Shown piece after piece: positions 24,463-33,180 of a stretch of 36,346 bases of DNA. The stretch's first letter is position 1. Every line of letters starts with the position of its first letter. Position numbers and translations under genes: made by a program. The stretch is from an uncultured Methanobacteriaceae archaeon (GTDB lineage: Archaea > Methanobacteriota > Methanobacteria > Methanobacteriales > Methanobacteriaceae), in assembly GCA_902782945.1 (NCBI GenBank), contig CACZOU010000059.1:1-36346 (forward strand), in the 5' to 3' direction. The notes below the pieces were generated by a model. That model saw only the letters and a list, made by a program, of their open reading frames with translations, was not told the DNA's origin and did not search any database.

Positions 24463-25491
24463 ATGGCATACAATGACGATAAGATAAACATGGTTCATGG
24501 AGCTGGTGGAGAAGTAATGCAAGATATGATATCTGATATTATTTTAGGTAATATTTCAAAAACCAGTGTAAACGGGGGTATTGGTCTAGAAGCATTAGAC
24601 GATAGTGCGACCATACCAATTGATGACGAGCACGTAGTTGTAACAACAATAGACAGTCATACAGTAGACCCAATATTTTTCCCAGGAGGAGATATAGGAA
24701 GAATATCAGCTGCAGGTACATTAAATGATGTTTCAGTAATGGGAGTTAAACCAGTATCATTAAATAATGCTATGGTTATAAGTGAAGGATTCGAACAATC
24801 AGATTTAGAGAAAATCATAAAATCCATGAATGCTACATGTGAAGAAGTAGGAGCTGCAATAATTACAGGAGATACAAAAGTAATTGACAGTGATAAACTA
24901 GATAATATTATCATAACTACTGCAGGAATAGGAATTGGTAGAAAAGATGAAGTTGTAACTGATTCTGGTCTAGAAGTAGGAGATAAAGTAATAATCACTG
25001 GTAGTGTTGGAGATCATGGAATGGCTATCATGTCTAAACGGGAAGGATTTGGATATGATACAGAGCTTAAATCAGATGTAGCACCAGTATGGAGTATGGT
25101 TGAAGCAGCTAAAAAAGTTGGAACAATAACAGCTATGAAAGACCCTACACGTGGTGGAATAGCTAATGCTTTAAATGAAATGGCTAATAAAGCTTCAGTA
25201 GGTATGAGATTAGACGAAGAAAAAATACCTATTAAACCAGAAGTAAATGCAGTATCTGAAATGTTAGGTATTGACCCATTTGAAGTAGCAAACGAAGGTA
25301 AAATAGTAATGGGTGTAAAAGCTGACACAGCCGAAGATGTATTACATGCAATACAAAAAACAAAATATGGTAAAGATGCACAAATTATAGGAGAAGTTAC
25401 AGAAGGTAAACACGTTATCATGGAGACAGTCATTGGAGGAGAAAGACTAGTAGAACCACCAATAGCTGACCCAGTACCAAGAGTATGTTAA
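24463..25491 (+). CDS. hypE: Hydrogenase maturation protein HypE
   Basis: 342 residues of the AIR-synthase/PurM family. The N-terminus MVHGAGGEVMQ, the ATP-site stretch VVTTIDSHTVDPIFFPGGDIG, TGDTKVI, GDHGMAIMSKREG, KDPTRGGIANALNEMA and the exact C-terminus PRVC are diagnostic. HypE receives a carbamoyl group from HypF on the final cysteine and dehydrates it to a thiocyanate, the source of the cyanide ligands passed to HypC/HypD. GAAGGAGTT precedes the ATG. An RDD protein overlaps or follows at once and serS comes after it without a T-run between, so hypE leads a three-gene operon. Confidence 0.95.
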   Translation: MAYNDDKINMVHGAGGEVMQDMISDIILGNISKTSVNGGIGLEALDDSATIPIDDEHVVVTTIDSHTVDPIFFPGGDIGRISAAGTLNDVSVMGVKPVSLNNAMVISEGFEQSDLEKIIKSMNATCEEVGAAIITGDTKVIDSDKLDNIIITTAGIGIGRKDEVVTDSGLEVGDKVIITGSVGDHGMAIMSKREGFGYDTELKSDVAPVWSMVEAAKKVGTITAMKDPTRGGIANALNEMANKASVGMRLDEEKIPIKPEVNAVSEMLGIDPFEVANEGKIVMGVKADTAEDVLHAIQKTKYGKDAQIIGEVTEGKHVIMETVIGGERLVEPPIADPVPRVC

Positions 25492-25499
25492 GTGATATT

Positions 25500-25916
25500 A
25501 TGGAACATTTTATATTAAGAACAGAGGCTTTTATTATTGATGCTATAGTAGTAACATTACTAACAGCACTAGTAGATAATATATTATACATAATATTATC
25601 TCTGCTAAATGTTTCTATAGCTTTAGCAGCATATCCATACATAGTTTTAGTATTAGTAACTATGATATACTTCACAATATTTGAAGCTAAAACAAATAAG
25701 ACTATAGGTAAGAAGATAGCTCATTTATATGTTTCAGATAGTGAAGGATATATGAGTTATAAAAAAGCATTTGTAAGAAATTTAACTAAATTATTTTGGG
25801 TGCCAATTATCTTTGATATCCTAATTGGAAAAATATTAAATTACCCATCAAGGTTATTTGATAAGATAGCAGGTACAGACGTCTATTCTGATAAAGAATT
25901 AGAAGTAGTAGAATAA
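25500..25916 (+). CDS. RDD family membrane protein
   Basis: About 138 residues. The N-terminal RTEAFIIDAI and the later TIGKKIAHLYVSDSEG are the Arg/Asp signatures of the RDD family; three hydrophobic segments are visible. Family members are small membrane proteins, some linked to ion transport; function here is unknown. An earlier in-frame ATG at 25485 lies inside the end of hypE and would add MLSDI; I prefer 25500 because AAGTGAT stands directly before it, but the choice is open. Position between hypE and serS with close spacing indicates co-transcription. Confidence 0.78.
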   Translation: MEHFILRTEAFIIDAIVVTLLTALVDNILYIILSLLNVSIALAAYPYIVLVLVTMIYFTIFEAKTNKTIGKKIAHLYVSDSEGYMSYKKAFVRNLTKLFWVPIIFDILIGKILNYPSRLFDKIAGTDVYSDKELEVVE

Positions 25917-25964
25917 GAAGTAAACTAAAAAAAACTATTATTTAATTATGAAGGAGAGCAAATC

Positions 25965-27242
25965 TTGTTAGATATAAAACTATTCAGAGAAGAACCAGAT
26001 AAAATTATTGAATCTGAGAAGAAGCGATTTAGAGATACAGTTAACGTAGAAAAAGTTATAGAATATGATAACCTATGGAGAGATGGATTAAAAAGGTTAA
26101 ATGATTTAAGATCTGAAAAAAACAAGTTATCTAAATCATTTAAACAAGCAAAAAAAGAAGGAAATATCCAGGAAGTTATAAGTAAATCTAAACAAGTAGC
26201 TGCAGATATTAAAGAATTAGAACCAAAGATTGAAGAATATGAGAAAACACGTGATGAATACAGATATAAAGTAGGAAACATTATTGATGACAAAGTTCCT
26301 ATCTCTGATACTGAAGATGACAATGAAATTATAAGAAAAGTTGGAGAACTTCCATCATTTGATTTCAAGCCATTAAATCATGTAGACTTAATTGAAGCAA
26401 TTGATGGTGCAGATACTAAAATAGCTGGTGAAGTTTCTGGTTCCAGATTTTATTATCTAAAACAAGATATACTCTTCCTCAATTTAGCATTAATACAATT
26501 TGCTTTAAACGAATTAACAAATAAGGGATACACACCTCTACAAACACCATTTTTCATAAAAAGTGAGGTAGCTGAGGAAACATCAGAATTAGGTGAATTT
26601 GAAGAAACATTGTACAAAGTAGAAAATGAGGATTTGTATTTAATTGCTACAGCAGAACAAACATTAGCAGCACTACATAGAAATGAGATAATTCCATCTG
26701 AGGATTTACCATTAAAATACTGTGCTTTATCTACATGTTTTAGAAAAGAAGCAGGTTCACATGGAAAAGATACATTAGGTATTTTCAGAGTTCATCAATT
26801 TGAAAAAGTTGAACAATTTATCTACTCAACACCTGAAGAATCCGAAAAAGAACATCAAAAACTATTAGAAGTAACCGAAGGTATATACCAAAAGCTTGGA
26901 TTACCATACCAAATAGTTGCAATAGTATCCTCTGCATTAAATGATAATGCAGCAATAAAATATGACTTAGAAGCATGGTTCCCAGGTTCTGCTACCTATC
27001 GTGAACTAGTATCATGTACAAATTGTAAGGATTATCAGGCAAGAAAAATTAACACAAGAGTAGGTAAAGCTGGTGCTGGTGATGCACAGATATTACATAC
27101 ATTAAATAGTACAGCTATTGCTACTGAAAGAACAATTTGTTGTATATTAGAAAATTATCAACAAGAAGATGGTAGTATAAAAGTACCTGATGTATTAGTA
27201 CCATACATGAATGGTCAAACAGTAATAAAATCAAGAAATTAA
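25965..27242 (+). CDS. serS: Seryl-tRNA synthetase, canonical class II type
   Basis: 425 residues. The N-terminal arm is a long coiled coil (about 30-110). Motif 2 reads CFRKEAGSHGKDTLGIFRVHQF-like around residues 258-278, and EVSGSRFYYLKQDI, TAEQTLAALHRNEII, FPGSATYRELVSCTNCKDYQARK and the motif 3 end LNSTAIATERTICCILENYQ are all of the canonical bacterial/eukaryotic type. This is not the rare methanogenic SerRS described in Methanothermobacter and methanococci. Translation starts at TTG (25965-25967), eight bases after AAGGAG; no ATG or GTG fits. It is the last gene of the hypE-RDD-serS group; a C-rich then T-rich trailer follows at 27246-27269. Confidence 0.95.
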   Translation: MLDIKLFREEPDKIIESEKKRFRDTVNVEKVIEYDNLWRDGLKRLNDLRSEKNKLSKSFKQAKKEGNIQEVISKSKQVAADIKELEPKIEEYEKTRDEYRYKVGNIIDDKVPISDTEDDNEIIRKVGELPSFDFKPLNHVDLIEAIDGADTKIAGEVSGSRFYYLKQDILFLNLALIQFALNELTNKGYTPLQTPFFIKSEVAEETSELGEFEETLYKVENEDLYLIATAEQTLAALHRNEIIPSEDLPLKYCALSTCFRKEAGSHGKDTLGIFRVHQFEKVEQFIYSTPEESEKEHQKLLEVTEGIYQKLGLPYQIVAIVSSALNDNAAIKYDLEAWFPGSATYRELVSCTNCKDYQARKINTRVGKAGAGDAQILHTLNSTAIATERTICCILENYQQEDGSIKVPDVLVPYMNGQTVIKSRN

Positions 27243-27245
27243 ATA

Positions 27246-27269
27246 TTCCTCTCCTTTTAAATATTTTTT
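27246..27269 (+). terminator. Trailer of serS
   Basis: TTCCTCTCCTTTTAAA followed by TATTTTTT, four bases after the stop. C-rich patch plus U-tract without a stem. Confidence 0.4.
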
Positions 27270-27432
27270 ATTATTCTAAATAAATTCTACTTCTTTTTTA
27301 TCAAATAACTATTTTAAAATGTAATCATATAATATAAACTAATAAAATATTTAATATTTACAATAATATACGTACTGTAATTATCTATTCAATATTAACT
27401 ATATATTAACTACAGAAAAAAAGGTGATTATC

Positions 27433-28269
27433 ATGAAAATAAGTGAAATAATGACAGAGGATGTTCAGTTCGGAACAATACCTGGAACTATTAGTAGCAT
27501 ATACGAAATTTTAAGAGAACAAAAATTATCAGGAGTACCAATAGTTAAAAAACAGACTGGTGAATTAGCAGGGGTAATAACAAGATCTGATCTTATTAAA
27601 AATCCGGATGAAGATCAAGTTGCAATGGTCATGTCAAGAAATCCAATAACAGCAGCACCATCAGAGGATGTAACTTCAGTAGTTCGTAAAATGATTAATA
27701 ATAATATTCGTAGAGTACCTATCACTGAGGATAATAAAATCATAGGAATAGTTACTTCCGCAGATATTACTAATAAAGCATTATGGAAAATTAATAACAC
27801 GGAACCTATAGAAAAATACATGGTACGTAATGTACCAACAGTATGGGAGAAAACACCCTTACCTGTAGCTTACTCTATCACAAGTTTCTTTAATTTTAAA
27901 TCTGTAATTGCATTAACTGATGAAAGTAAAGCTTCAGGAATTTTAACAGAAACAGACTTTATTAATGAAAGTGAAGTTGTAGAAGAACAAACTGTTCATA
28001 ATAGTTCTGTAAGTACTGAGGGAGATAAGTGGACATGGAATAGTCAGAGTGTAATGTATATACTTAAAAATAAATTACAATTCTCTGATAAATTGGTTAA
28101 AGATGTTATTAATGATAAATTAATTTCAGTTACACGTAAAACATCTGTTAAAGAATGTGCTAATATTTTAAGACAGAATAATATAGAACAAGTACCAGTT
28201 TTAAATATGGCTGATGAGCCAATAGGTCTTATAAGGGCTAGTGATTTAATGCATGCTATGATTGAATAG
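27433..28269 (+). CDS. CBS-domain protein with four CBS motifs
   Basis: 278 residues made of two CBS pairs: residues about 1-55 (KISEIMTEDVQF), 60-115 (VMSRNPITAAPSEDV), 122-185 (YMVRNVPTVWEKTPLP) and 215-278 (VINDKLISVTRKTSV to RASDLMHAM). CBS pairs bind adenine nucleotides or S-adenosylmethionine and serve as sensors. No catalytic or DNA-binding domain is attached, so it probably regulates a partner. A GTG at 27424 is in frame, but it belongs to the AAGGTGA ribosome site; the ATG at 27433 is the better start. The gene stands alone; a run of nine T follows at 28287-28295. Confidence 0.88.
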   Translation: MKISEIMTEDVQFGTIPGTISSIYEILREQKLSGVPIVKKQTGELAGVITRSDLIKNPDEDQVAMVMSRNPITAAPSEDVTSVVRKMINNNIRRVPITEDNKIIGIVTSADITNKALWKINNTEPIEKYMVRNVPTVWEKTPLPVAYSITSFFNFKSVIALTDESKASGILTETDFINESEVVEEQTVHNSSVSTEGDKWTWNSQSVMYILKNKLQFSDKLVKDVINDKLISVTRKTSVKECANILRQNNIEQVPVLNMADEPIGLIRASDLMHAMIE

Positions 28270-28286
28270 AATCATTAAATATTTTC

Positions 28287-28295
28287 TTTTTTTTT
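28287..28295 (+). terminator. U-tract behind the CBS gene
   Basis: TATTTTC followed by nine T, 17 bases after the stop codon. No stem is visible. Confidence 0.4.
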
Positions 28296-28380
28296 ATTAA
28301 GTTTTTATCTTTTTATTAAATTGTTTTCTTGTTTTTTAAAAAAATGAGATGGGGAGAATATACTTTTGGTAAATTATATT

Positions 28381-29406
28381 CTATAGGTCTCGTTCAATTT
28401 TAGTCAATACTTTATTAAATTTATTAGTAACGTTATCTGATGGTGATATATTGACTTTTCCATTTTTATTTATTGTAACGTCACCATACTGTATTTCTGT
28501 TTCATTTTTACTAGTGTTTTTATTTATGTTAGGGTCTTCTTTTATATTATCATAGGTTTTTTCTAAATTTATTGTATATGGTAATATGTAATAATAGGTG
28601 TTATCCTCGTCAATTTTAAATGTGAGATTTGTTTTAGAATATCCTGTTATATCAAGACATACTTTTTTAAATCCCATGTTTTGTAGCTTGTCTCTTAATG
28701 TTTTTAATAGTGCTGCTTCAAGTATGTCTAGAGGGTTATCCACAGATATTGTAGCAGTGTAATTATCAAATCTGACTCTTATATTTTCTTGTTTTATATA
28801 TTTTTTTACTAGTTCTTCTGCTTCATAAACCAGGTCTAGTTTTTCTTGATTAACATTTTCATTTGTTTTTATTCTTGTTGCTAAGCATGTTGTATTGTTA
28901 GAATATTCAAGATTTAAGTAGTCAATCATTTCGTATACATCATCTTTTGTTATTTCGCATTCTATTAATGGACTTATCATATTATATTGTTTTCGTACGA
29001 GTATACCTGGTCTATCTTCTAATAAATCTGTTAAATTTGTTCCTTCTAGGAAATAATCATATTCATTGAATTCTGGTAAATCTTGTATGTTCTTGTACAT
29101 TATTTTTCTACAGTTATAGCATCTTTCAGGATTGTTTGATATGAATTCAGGGTCTTCTAGGAAGTTTATTTTGATTACTTTGTGATTTAATCCTAGTTCT
29201 TCTGCTTTTTTCTCAGTATATCCTATAAATTCTCTTGGCATCATATTGTTGTCTATTGTTGCTAGTAGTGAGTTTGGACTTACCTTTGATAGGATATATG
29301 CTAGGAGTGTACTGTCTGATCCTGCACTAAATGCTAGTACACATTTTTTATTCTTTAAATAATCTTCTAGTTTTTTTATTTTTTTTTCTGTTTTCATATT
29401 ACTCAT
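28381..29406 (-). CDS. LarE-like PP-loop sulfur transferase
   Basis: 341 residues. The ATP PP-loop is SAGSDST (27-33). ERCYNCRKIMY gives C96 and C99, and NTTCLATRI gives C174 at the place of the sacrificial cysteine of LarE; three cysteines like this are found in LarE types thought to carry a [4Fe-4S] cluster that delivers sulfur. The C-terminal 90 residues (from about 250) are an extension ending in a charged tail. LarE makes the dithiolated nickel-pincer cofactor of lactate racemase in bacteria, but no larB or larC is here. The gene overlaps the end of tfuA by 8 bases; a second ATG at 29395-29397 is an alternative start. In this context it may supply sulfur for the TfuA-dependent reaction, which is inference. 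Confidence 0.8.
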   Translation of the reverse strand: MSNMKTEKKIKKLEDYLKNKKCVLAFSAGSDSTLLAYILSKVSPNSLLATIDNNMMPREFIGYTEKKAEELGLNHKVIKINFLEDPEFISNNPERCYNCRKIMYKNIQDLPEFNEYDYFLEGTNLTDLLEDRPGILVRKQYNMISPLIECEITKDDVYEMIDYLNLEYSNNTTCLATRIKTNENVNQEKLDLVYEAEELVKKYIKQENIRVRFDNYTATISVDNPLDILEAALLKTLRDKLQNMGFKKVCLDITGYSKTNLTFKIDEDNTYYYILPYTINLEKTYDNIKEDPNINKNTSKNETEIQYGDVTINKNGKVNISPSDNVTNKFNKVLTKIERDL

Positions 29407-30058
29407 TTTTTTCGTTTATTTTTTTAATGTATTCTATAACTTTTTTAGCGTCATCGTGTTTAATATCAAATTTATTTGTATTAATATAATTAGTTAACGA
29501 TGTTATTTTTTCAGGGGATAAACTAGATTTTTTAAAAGTATATTCAAAAGAACGTTTAGGATAATAAGTATCTTTAGCAATAGATAATAATTCTTTCTCA
29601 TCATCACCAGTAATAATCCTAGATTCCTTAGCTAAATCCAAGTTATATTTAATATTGATCCATGATTCAGACATTTGTTCTAAAGTATCAGGATTAAGAG
29701 CAACAGCAACATCATCATCAGAATCAATAACACCCGTTTTATAATCATTAAAGATATTACCAACACCAATCATTCCAAAAGGATATAATTCACATGCTCT
29801 AAGAGCACCCATACTAGCTCCACCAACAACAGTAATGTCTTCCTTAAGAGCTTTTAATATCTCTTTATGAGCCACAGCAGGACTTTGATGAAATACACCA
29901 TCAATTATACCTATAACATCAATATTATCATTTTCTTCCAGTAACCTGTAAATATCTCCTCTTTTAACTGGTGGACGATAATCAGCATCAAGTATAGATT
30001 TAGCTTCATTAAATGATATTGATAGTCCAGTATATATTACAATATTCATCATAATCAT
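29399..30058 (-). CDS. tfuA: TfuA-like protein, probable YcaO partner
   Basis: 219 residues. The TfuA core is clear: YRPPVKRGDIYRLLEE, IGIIDGVFHQSPAVAHKEIL, VVGGASMGALRACEL and FNDYKTGVIDSDDDVAV. TfuA works with YcaO proteins in thioamide formation; in methanogens the ycaO-tfuA pair was shown to install thioglycine in the methyl-coenzyme M reductase alpha subunit. No ycaO lies in this window, so it must be elsewhere. The first ATG (30058) overlaps the stop of the HD gene as ATGA; further Met codons follow at 30052 and 30049. The 3' end overlaps the LarE-like gene. The HD-tfuA-larE order with overlaps shows a tight operon. Confidence 0.88.
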   Translation of the reverse strand: MIMMNIVIYTGLSISFNEAKSILDADYRPPVKRGDIYRLLEENDNIDVIGIIDGVFHQSPAVAHKEILKALKEDITVVGGASMGALRACELYPFGMIGVGNIFNDYKTGVIDSDDDVAVALNPDTLEQMSESWINIKYNLDLAKESRIITGDDEKELLSIAKDTYYPKRSFEYTFKKSSLSPEKITSLTNYINTNKFDIKHDDAKKVIEYIKKINEKNE

Positions 30059-30552
30059 CTATTCATAAGTTCATTATCTAATTTTATAAGTCTATCTATA
30101 GACTCCTGTGACATTCCTTTTTTTGTCCATTTCTTAATCACAAAGTCTATATCAACAAATTTAACTCCATGAACTAAATTATCAGCATGTGCAACAATTT
30201 TCTCTTCTAAAGTTTTAGGAATATATTTTCTATCAGGTAATCCTAAATCTTTTGCTTCTTTGGCACTTATACCAGCACCAATATGACGCTCAGTAATTTT
30301 ACATATTTTTTCATCAACGTCCAGGTCTCTTAGCAGGTCTGCCCCAATATATGCATGTTTTATACCATTAGTTACAGTTCTGCCGACGTCATGAAGTTTA
30401 GCACCAGCTTTAATCAAATCTTTGTCAACATTATTATAATATTTTGTAATATCTTTTGTTCTTTTATATACAGTATTGGAATGATCAATAATGTATTCAG
30501 AACATTCTAATTCTTTATAAACGTTTTTTATTAACTTGTCTACTTTTGACAT
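30055..30552 (-). CDS. HD domain protein
   Basis: 165 residues. Metal-binding HD motif residues are visible: IDHSNTVYKR (His 23), AKLHDVGR (HD about 53-54), ERHIGAG and AHADNLVHG (Asp about 124). This is the small archaeal HD family of predicted phosphohydrolases; substrate unknown. GGAG lies about 11 bases before the ATG. The stop codon overlaps the tfuA start by four bases, so it is translationally coupled to tfuA and the LarE-like gene. Whether the HD protein takes part in the same pathway is not known. Confidence 0.85.
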   Translation of the reverse strand: MSKVDKLIKNVYKELECSEYIIDHSNTVYKRTKDITKYYNNVDKDLIKAGAKLHDVGRTVTNGIKHAYIGADLLRDLDVDEKICKITERHIGAGISAKEAKDLGLPDRKYIPKTLEEKIVAHADNLVHGVKFVDIDFVIKKWTKKGMSQESIDRLIKLDNELMNR

Positions 30553-30632
30553 ATTAATTTAGCTCCATTAGTTATATGATAATAATATTTTAAAAATAGT
30601 TAAATAAAAAAAAGTTTTTTTGGGGTGTTTAG

Positions 30633-31172
30633 TTATTCATTTATAGTATATGATGATTCTAATTTTTTAAGATCATTAATTATGTCCGTATTGTCTTTGT
30701 ATTCTAATTTTTCATTACATCTTGGACATACAAATTGGTATTCAGCAGCCTCATCAAATGGGTATCTGCAACCATTTGGACATACAAAGAACATGTTATT
30801 CTCTTCATAATCTAATGAATCTTTAATTTCCTTGTTATGCTGATTATATTCTTTTTCTAGTAGTTGTGCAGCTTTTCTAGAATCAAATCTCCAATAATAT
30901 GTGAACCATTGTGTTTCTGGGTCTTTTTTCCTTGTATAATTTGCCATACCAGCATCAAAGAACTTGTATAATATTCTTCTAACAACATTTAGTTTAATAC
31001 CTGTAGCTTCAGCTATTTGTTCATCAGTAGCTTCAGCAGTAAATAAACAGTCTAATATCTTTTCACTGTTATCAGCGTCATGGCTTAGTTCATATGCTAA
31101 TTTTTTGACGTTGTGTTCATTCAAGAATTTAGAATCATAATCAAATTTATATTCAATCTTTTTCTTTGCCAT
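30633..31172 (-). CDS. tfe: Transcription initiation factor E alpha subunit (TFE)
   Basis: 179 residues. An N-terminal winged helix (about 1-105; DEQIAEATGIKLNVVRRILYKF is its recognition part) is followed by a coiled linker (105-125) and a zinc ribbon with C131, C135, C149 and C152 (FVCPNGCRYPF, VCPRCNE), the standard TFE layout. TFE helps open the promoter and stabilises the polymerase clamp. GAGAAGAG is located just before the ATG. A run AAAAAAAAGTTTTTTT at 30606-30621 behind the gene may end transcription. Confidence 0.94.
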   Translation of the reverse strand: MAKKKIEYKFDYDSKFLNEHNVKKLAYELSHDADNSEKILDCLFTAEATDEQIAEATGIKLNVVRRILYKFFDAGMANYTRKKDPETQWFTYYWRFDSRKAAQLLEKEYNQHNKEIKDSLDYEENNMFFVCPNGCRYPFDEAAEYQFVCPRCNEKLEYKDNTDIINDLKKLESSYTINE

Positions 31173-31450
31173 TCTCTTCTCTCTCTTTTATTTATCTAGC
31201 AATAAACATTGCATGAAATCGTTAATATAATAAAATGGTTATAATAATTATATCAAATATTTGTCATATCTTATTAGTCTATGATAAGTTCTCTGTAATA
31301 AAAAAGTGTATTATTTCACTTCATGATTCAACTTTTAATAAAATAATATTTTTCGTATTCTCATCGAGTTTATGTAATTATCATTTCAACATTATTGCAA
31401 ATGTTCATAGATTACTAATATATTATTATGTTATTTCTTATTATAAATAG

Positions 31451-32284
31451 TTATTCAAATCGTATTATGACGCATGGAATATGGGTAACTGTATTTAGCA
31501 TGTTTATAGTGATATTATCATAATCTGTGTTAAAAACAGACTTCATATTATATATTGTTTCAAAGAAGTTTTCACTATTATCAACTTGACATTTTTCTGC
31601 GATATTACCAAGTTTTATTAGTTTATCGGTATCACAATCAATTGTTGAAGCAAGAATTGTCGGACCTAACTTTTCTGAGAATCTTCTTAAAATATATCCA
31701 AACACTCCAGTACCATTATGTATACTATTAATAGATTGGGGTAATGTAGTGAATTTTTTATCATGAAATGTGTATGTTGCATCTGTATCAATTATTATTA
31801 TATGAACATCTTTACCTGCTATTTGTTTAACTTCATTCTTAATAGTACGGGCACTTGCTGATGGATTAACTGGTAATGGTGAAACATATTGGCCAGGAAC
31901 ATTACTTAAATCAACACCAGCCTCTGCAGTAGGTTGAAGTGCATATTTTAGTCCATACTCTTCTAATATTAATTGTTTATGATTACGGGCTTCAGAGGGC
32001 ATTCTTCTAAGATTCTTTATTGTTCTTTGTTTGTAACCTAGAAGAGGACATAGAATATAACCCCATAAATATTTACTCCATAATTCTGTTAGTAAATAAG
32101 CTAAAATACCTGGTTTATACTCAGTTTCATTAAGTAAATTACCTTCAGCTGTAGAAATAGGTGTTTCACTAATAATAATATAATCATTATCCTGACAAGA
32201 TGAAGCTATGTTTTTAACTAATTTATCGTAACCTTCACCAGGCTGAATATATTCTGTTTTTATAGGTATTGTTTTGTAGTTCAT
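31451..32284 (-). CDS. Diverged F420-0:gamma-glutamyl ligase (CofE)-like protein
   Basis: 277 residues. Similar to CofE in outline: DYIIISETPISTAEGNLL matches the strand that carries the nucleotide site, and QPTAEAGVDLSNVPG with SPLPVNPSASARTIKNEV matches the family's AGIDxSN and LPxxPxxSA motifs. The CofE DTxGRxxR loop is not kept: here it reads IIIDTDATYTFHDKKF. The protein is therefore a paralogue, perhaps a ligase or transferase for another substrate; the true CofE would be elsewhere. It follows comA on the same strand (77 bases), so a role in cofactor metabolism is possible. The ATG has a weak ribosome site. Confidence 0.7.
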   Translation of the reverse strand: MNYKTIPIKTEYIQPGEGYDKLVKNIASSCQDNDYIIISETPISTAEGNLLNETEYKPGILAYLLTELWSKYLWGYILCPLLGYKQRTIKNLRRMPSEARNHKQLILEEYGLKYALQPTAEAGVDLSNVPGQYVSPLPVNPSASARTIKNEVKQIAGKDVHIIIIDTDATYTFHDKKFTTLPQSINSIHNGTGVFGYILRRFSEKLGPTILASTIDCDTDKLIKLGNIAEKCQVDNSENFFETIYNMKSVFNTDYDNITINMLNTVTHIPCVIIRFE

Positions 32285-32327
32285 AATTTCTAACTCGAAA
32301 AATAAAATTAATAAAAAGATAAGAAGT

Positions 32328-32340
32328 AAAGGGAGGTTAA
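32328..32340 (-). terminator. C-rich patch behind comA
   Basis: On minus, TTAACCTCCCTTT followed by a T-rich stretch, about 22 bases after the comA stop. It is the anti-Shine-Dalgarno-like patch also seen behind four other minus-strand genes. Whether it ends the transcript before the CofE-like gene is not clear. Confidence 0.3.
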
Positions 32341-32361
32341 GTGGTTATGCTATTAATAATG

Positions 32362-33126
32362 TTACTTCTGTATTTTTCCTAGTGTGTCTCCTCTTAGTCC
32401 ACGACGTAGTGTTTCTAGGGAAATTATTTCATTTGAATTAATATTTCCAAGATTTACATTATTACCAAGTTTTAATATTAATTCAACTTGTTGGTTTTTC
32501 TGTGGAGCTTCCCATAATACTTTTTCATTAGGTGTGTTTTCATGAATTTGAGTCATTTCATCAGTTTTAACATTACCTTTTTCATCATAGATTCCAATAT
32601 TCTTTCCACTTTCTCTTCCTTCAATAATAACCATGTCTGATCCATTAGATATGTCTTTATTGATTAATTCAATACGTTGTTCTGTAGTGTATGCATGGTC
32701 TTTTTCAGGATTCTTTTTACCAATCTCGGAGAGAGTGTAGAAACCATTGTCTTTTGCTTGTTTAATTGCATTTTCTCTGATATCTGGGTCAATTACTGTG
32801 GATCCGTCAGAAACTTCAACAGCGTCAAATCCTAAGTTATCTAACTCTTCGAAGTATTCGCCAAGTTTATTTTGTTTATTTGCAAGTTCAAAGAGTGTTC
32901 CACCAGTGTATGTTTTTATGTCATATGAATGATATAATTCATTTTTAGCTTTGATTATTTCAGTATCGTATAATATAGATGTACCCCAACCATATTTTAG
33001 TAAATCAAAGTATTCACCAGTAATCTTCAATGCATCTTCAACATATGCATATCCTAATCCTTTATCTAAAACCATAGTATGTGTATTAACAGTTCCTATT
33101 TCATCTAAAAATTCAAACGCTTTCAT
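32362..33126 (-). CDS. comA: Phosphosulfolactate synthase (coenzyme M synthesis)
   Basis: 254 residues, full length, TIM barrel. LDKGLGYAYVEDAL (21-34), DLLKYGWGTS (42-51), TGGTLFELA, FDAVEVSDGS, GFYTLSEIGKK and MVIIEGRESG are ComA marks. The enzyme adds sulfite to phosphoenolpyruvate to give 2-phosphosulfolactate, the first step to coenzyme M, which methanogens need for methyl-coenzyme M reductase. GAAGAT precedes the ATG. A 9 bp dyad (33158-33180) lies about 32 bases upstream of the start, in the likely promoter or leader. The other com genes are not in the window. Confidence 0.93.
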   Translation of the reverse strand: MKAFEFLDEIGTVNTHTMVLDKGLGYAYVEDALKITGEYFDLLKYGWGTSILYDTEIIKAKNELYHSYDIKTYTGGTLFELANKQNKLGEYFEELDNLGFDAVEVSDGSTVIDPDIRENAIKQAKDNGFYTLSEIGKKNPEKDHAYTTEQRIELINKDISNGSDMVIIEGRESGKNIGIYDEKGNVKTDEMTQIHENTPNEKVLWEAPQKNQQVELILKLGNNVNLGNINSNEIISLETLRRGLRGDTLGKIQK

Positions 33127-33157
33127 ATTATCTTCTTCTATTATAATTACTTAAGAG

Positions 33158-33180
33158 AATTATATTGTCTTAATATAATT
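33158..33180. repeat. Dyad upstream of comA
   Basis: AATTATATT (33158-33166) and AATATAATT (33172-33180), a perfect 9 bp inverted repeat with a GTCTT centre, 32-54 bases before the comA start. It may be an operator or contain the promoter box. AT-only arms make chance likely. Confidence 0.3.

Noticed and set aside
31235-31450. 71-codon hydrophobic frame between TFE and the CofE-like gene
   Set aside because: AT-rich sequence reads as Ile/Tyr/Phe in any frame; no Shine-Dalgarno, no family, so not called a gene.
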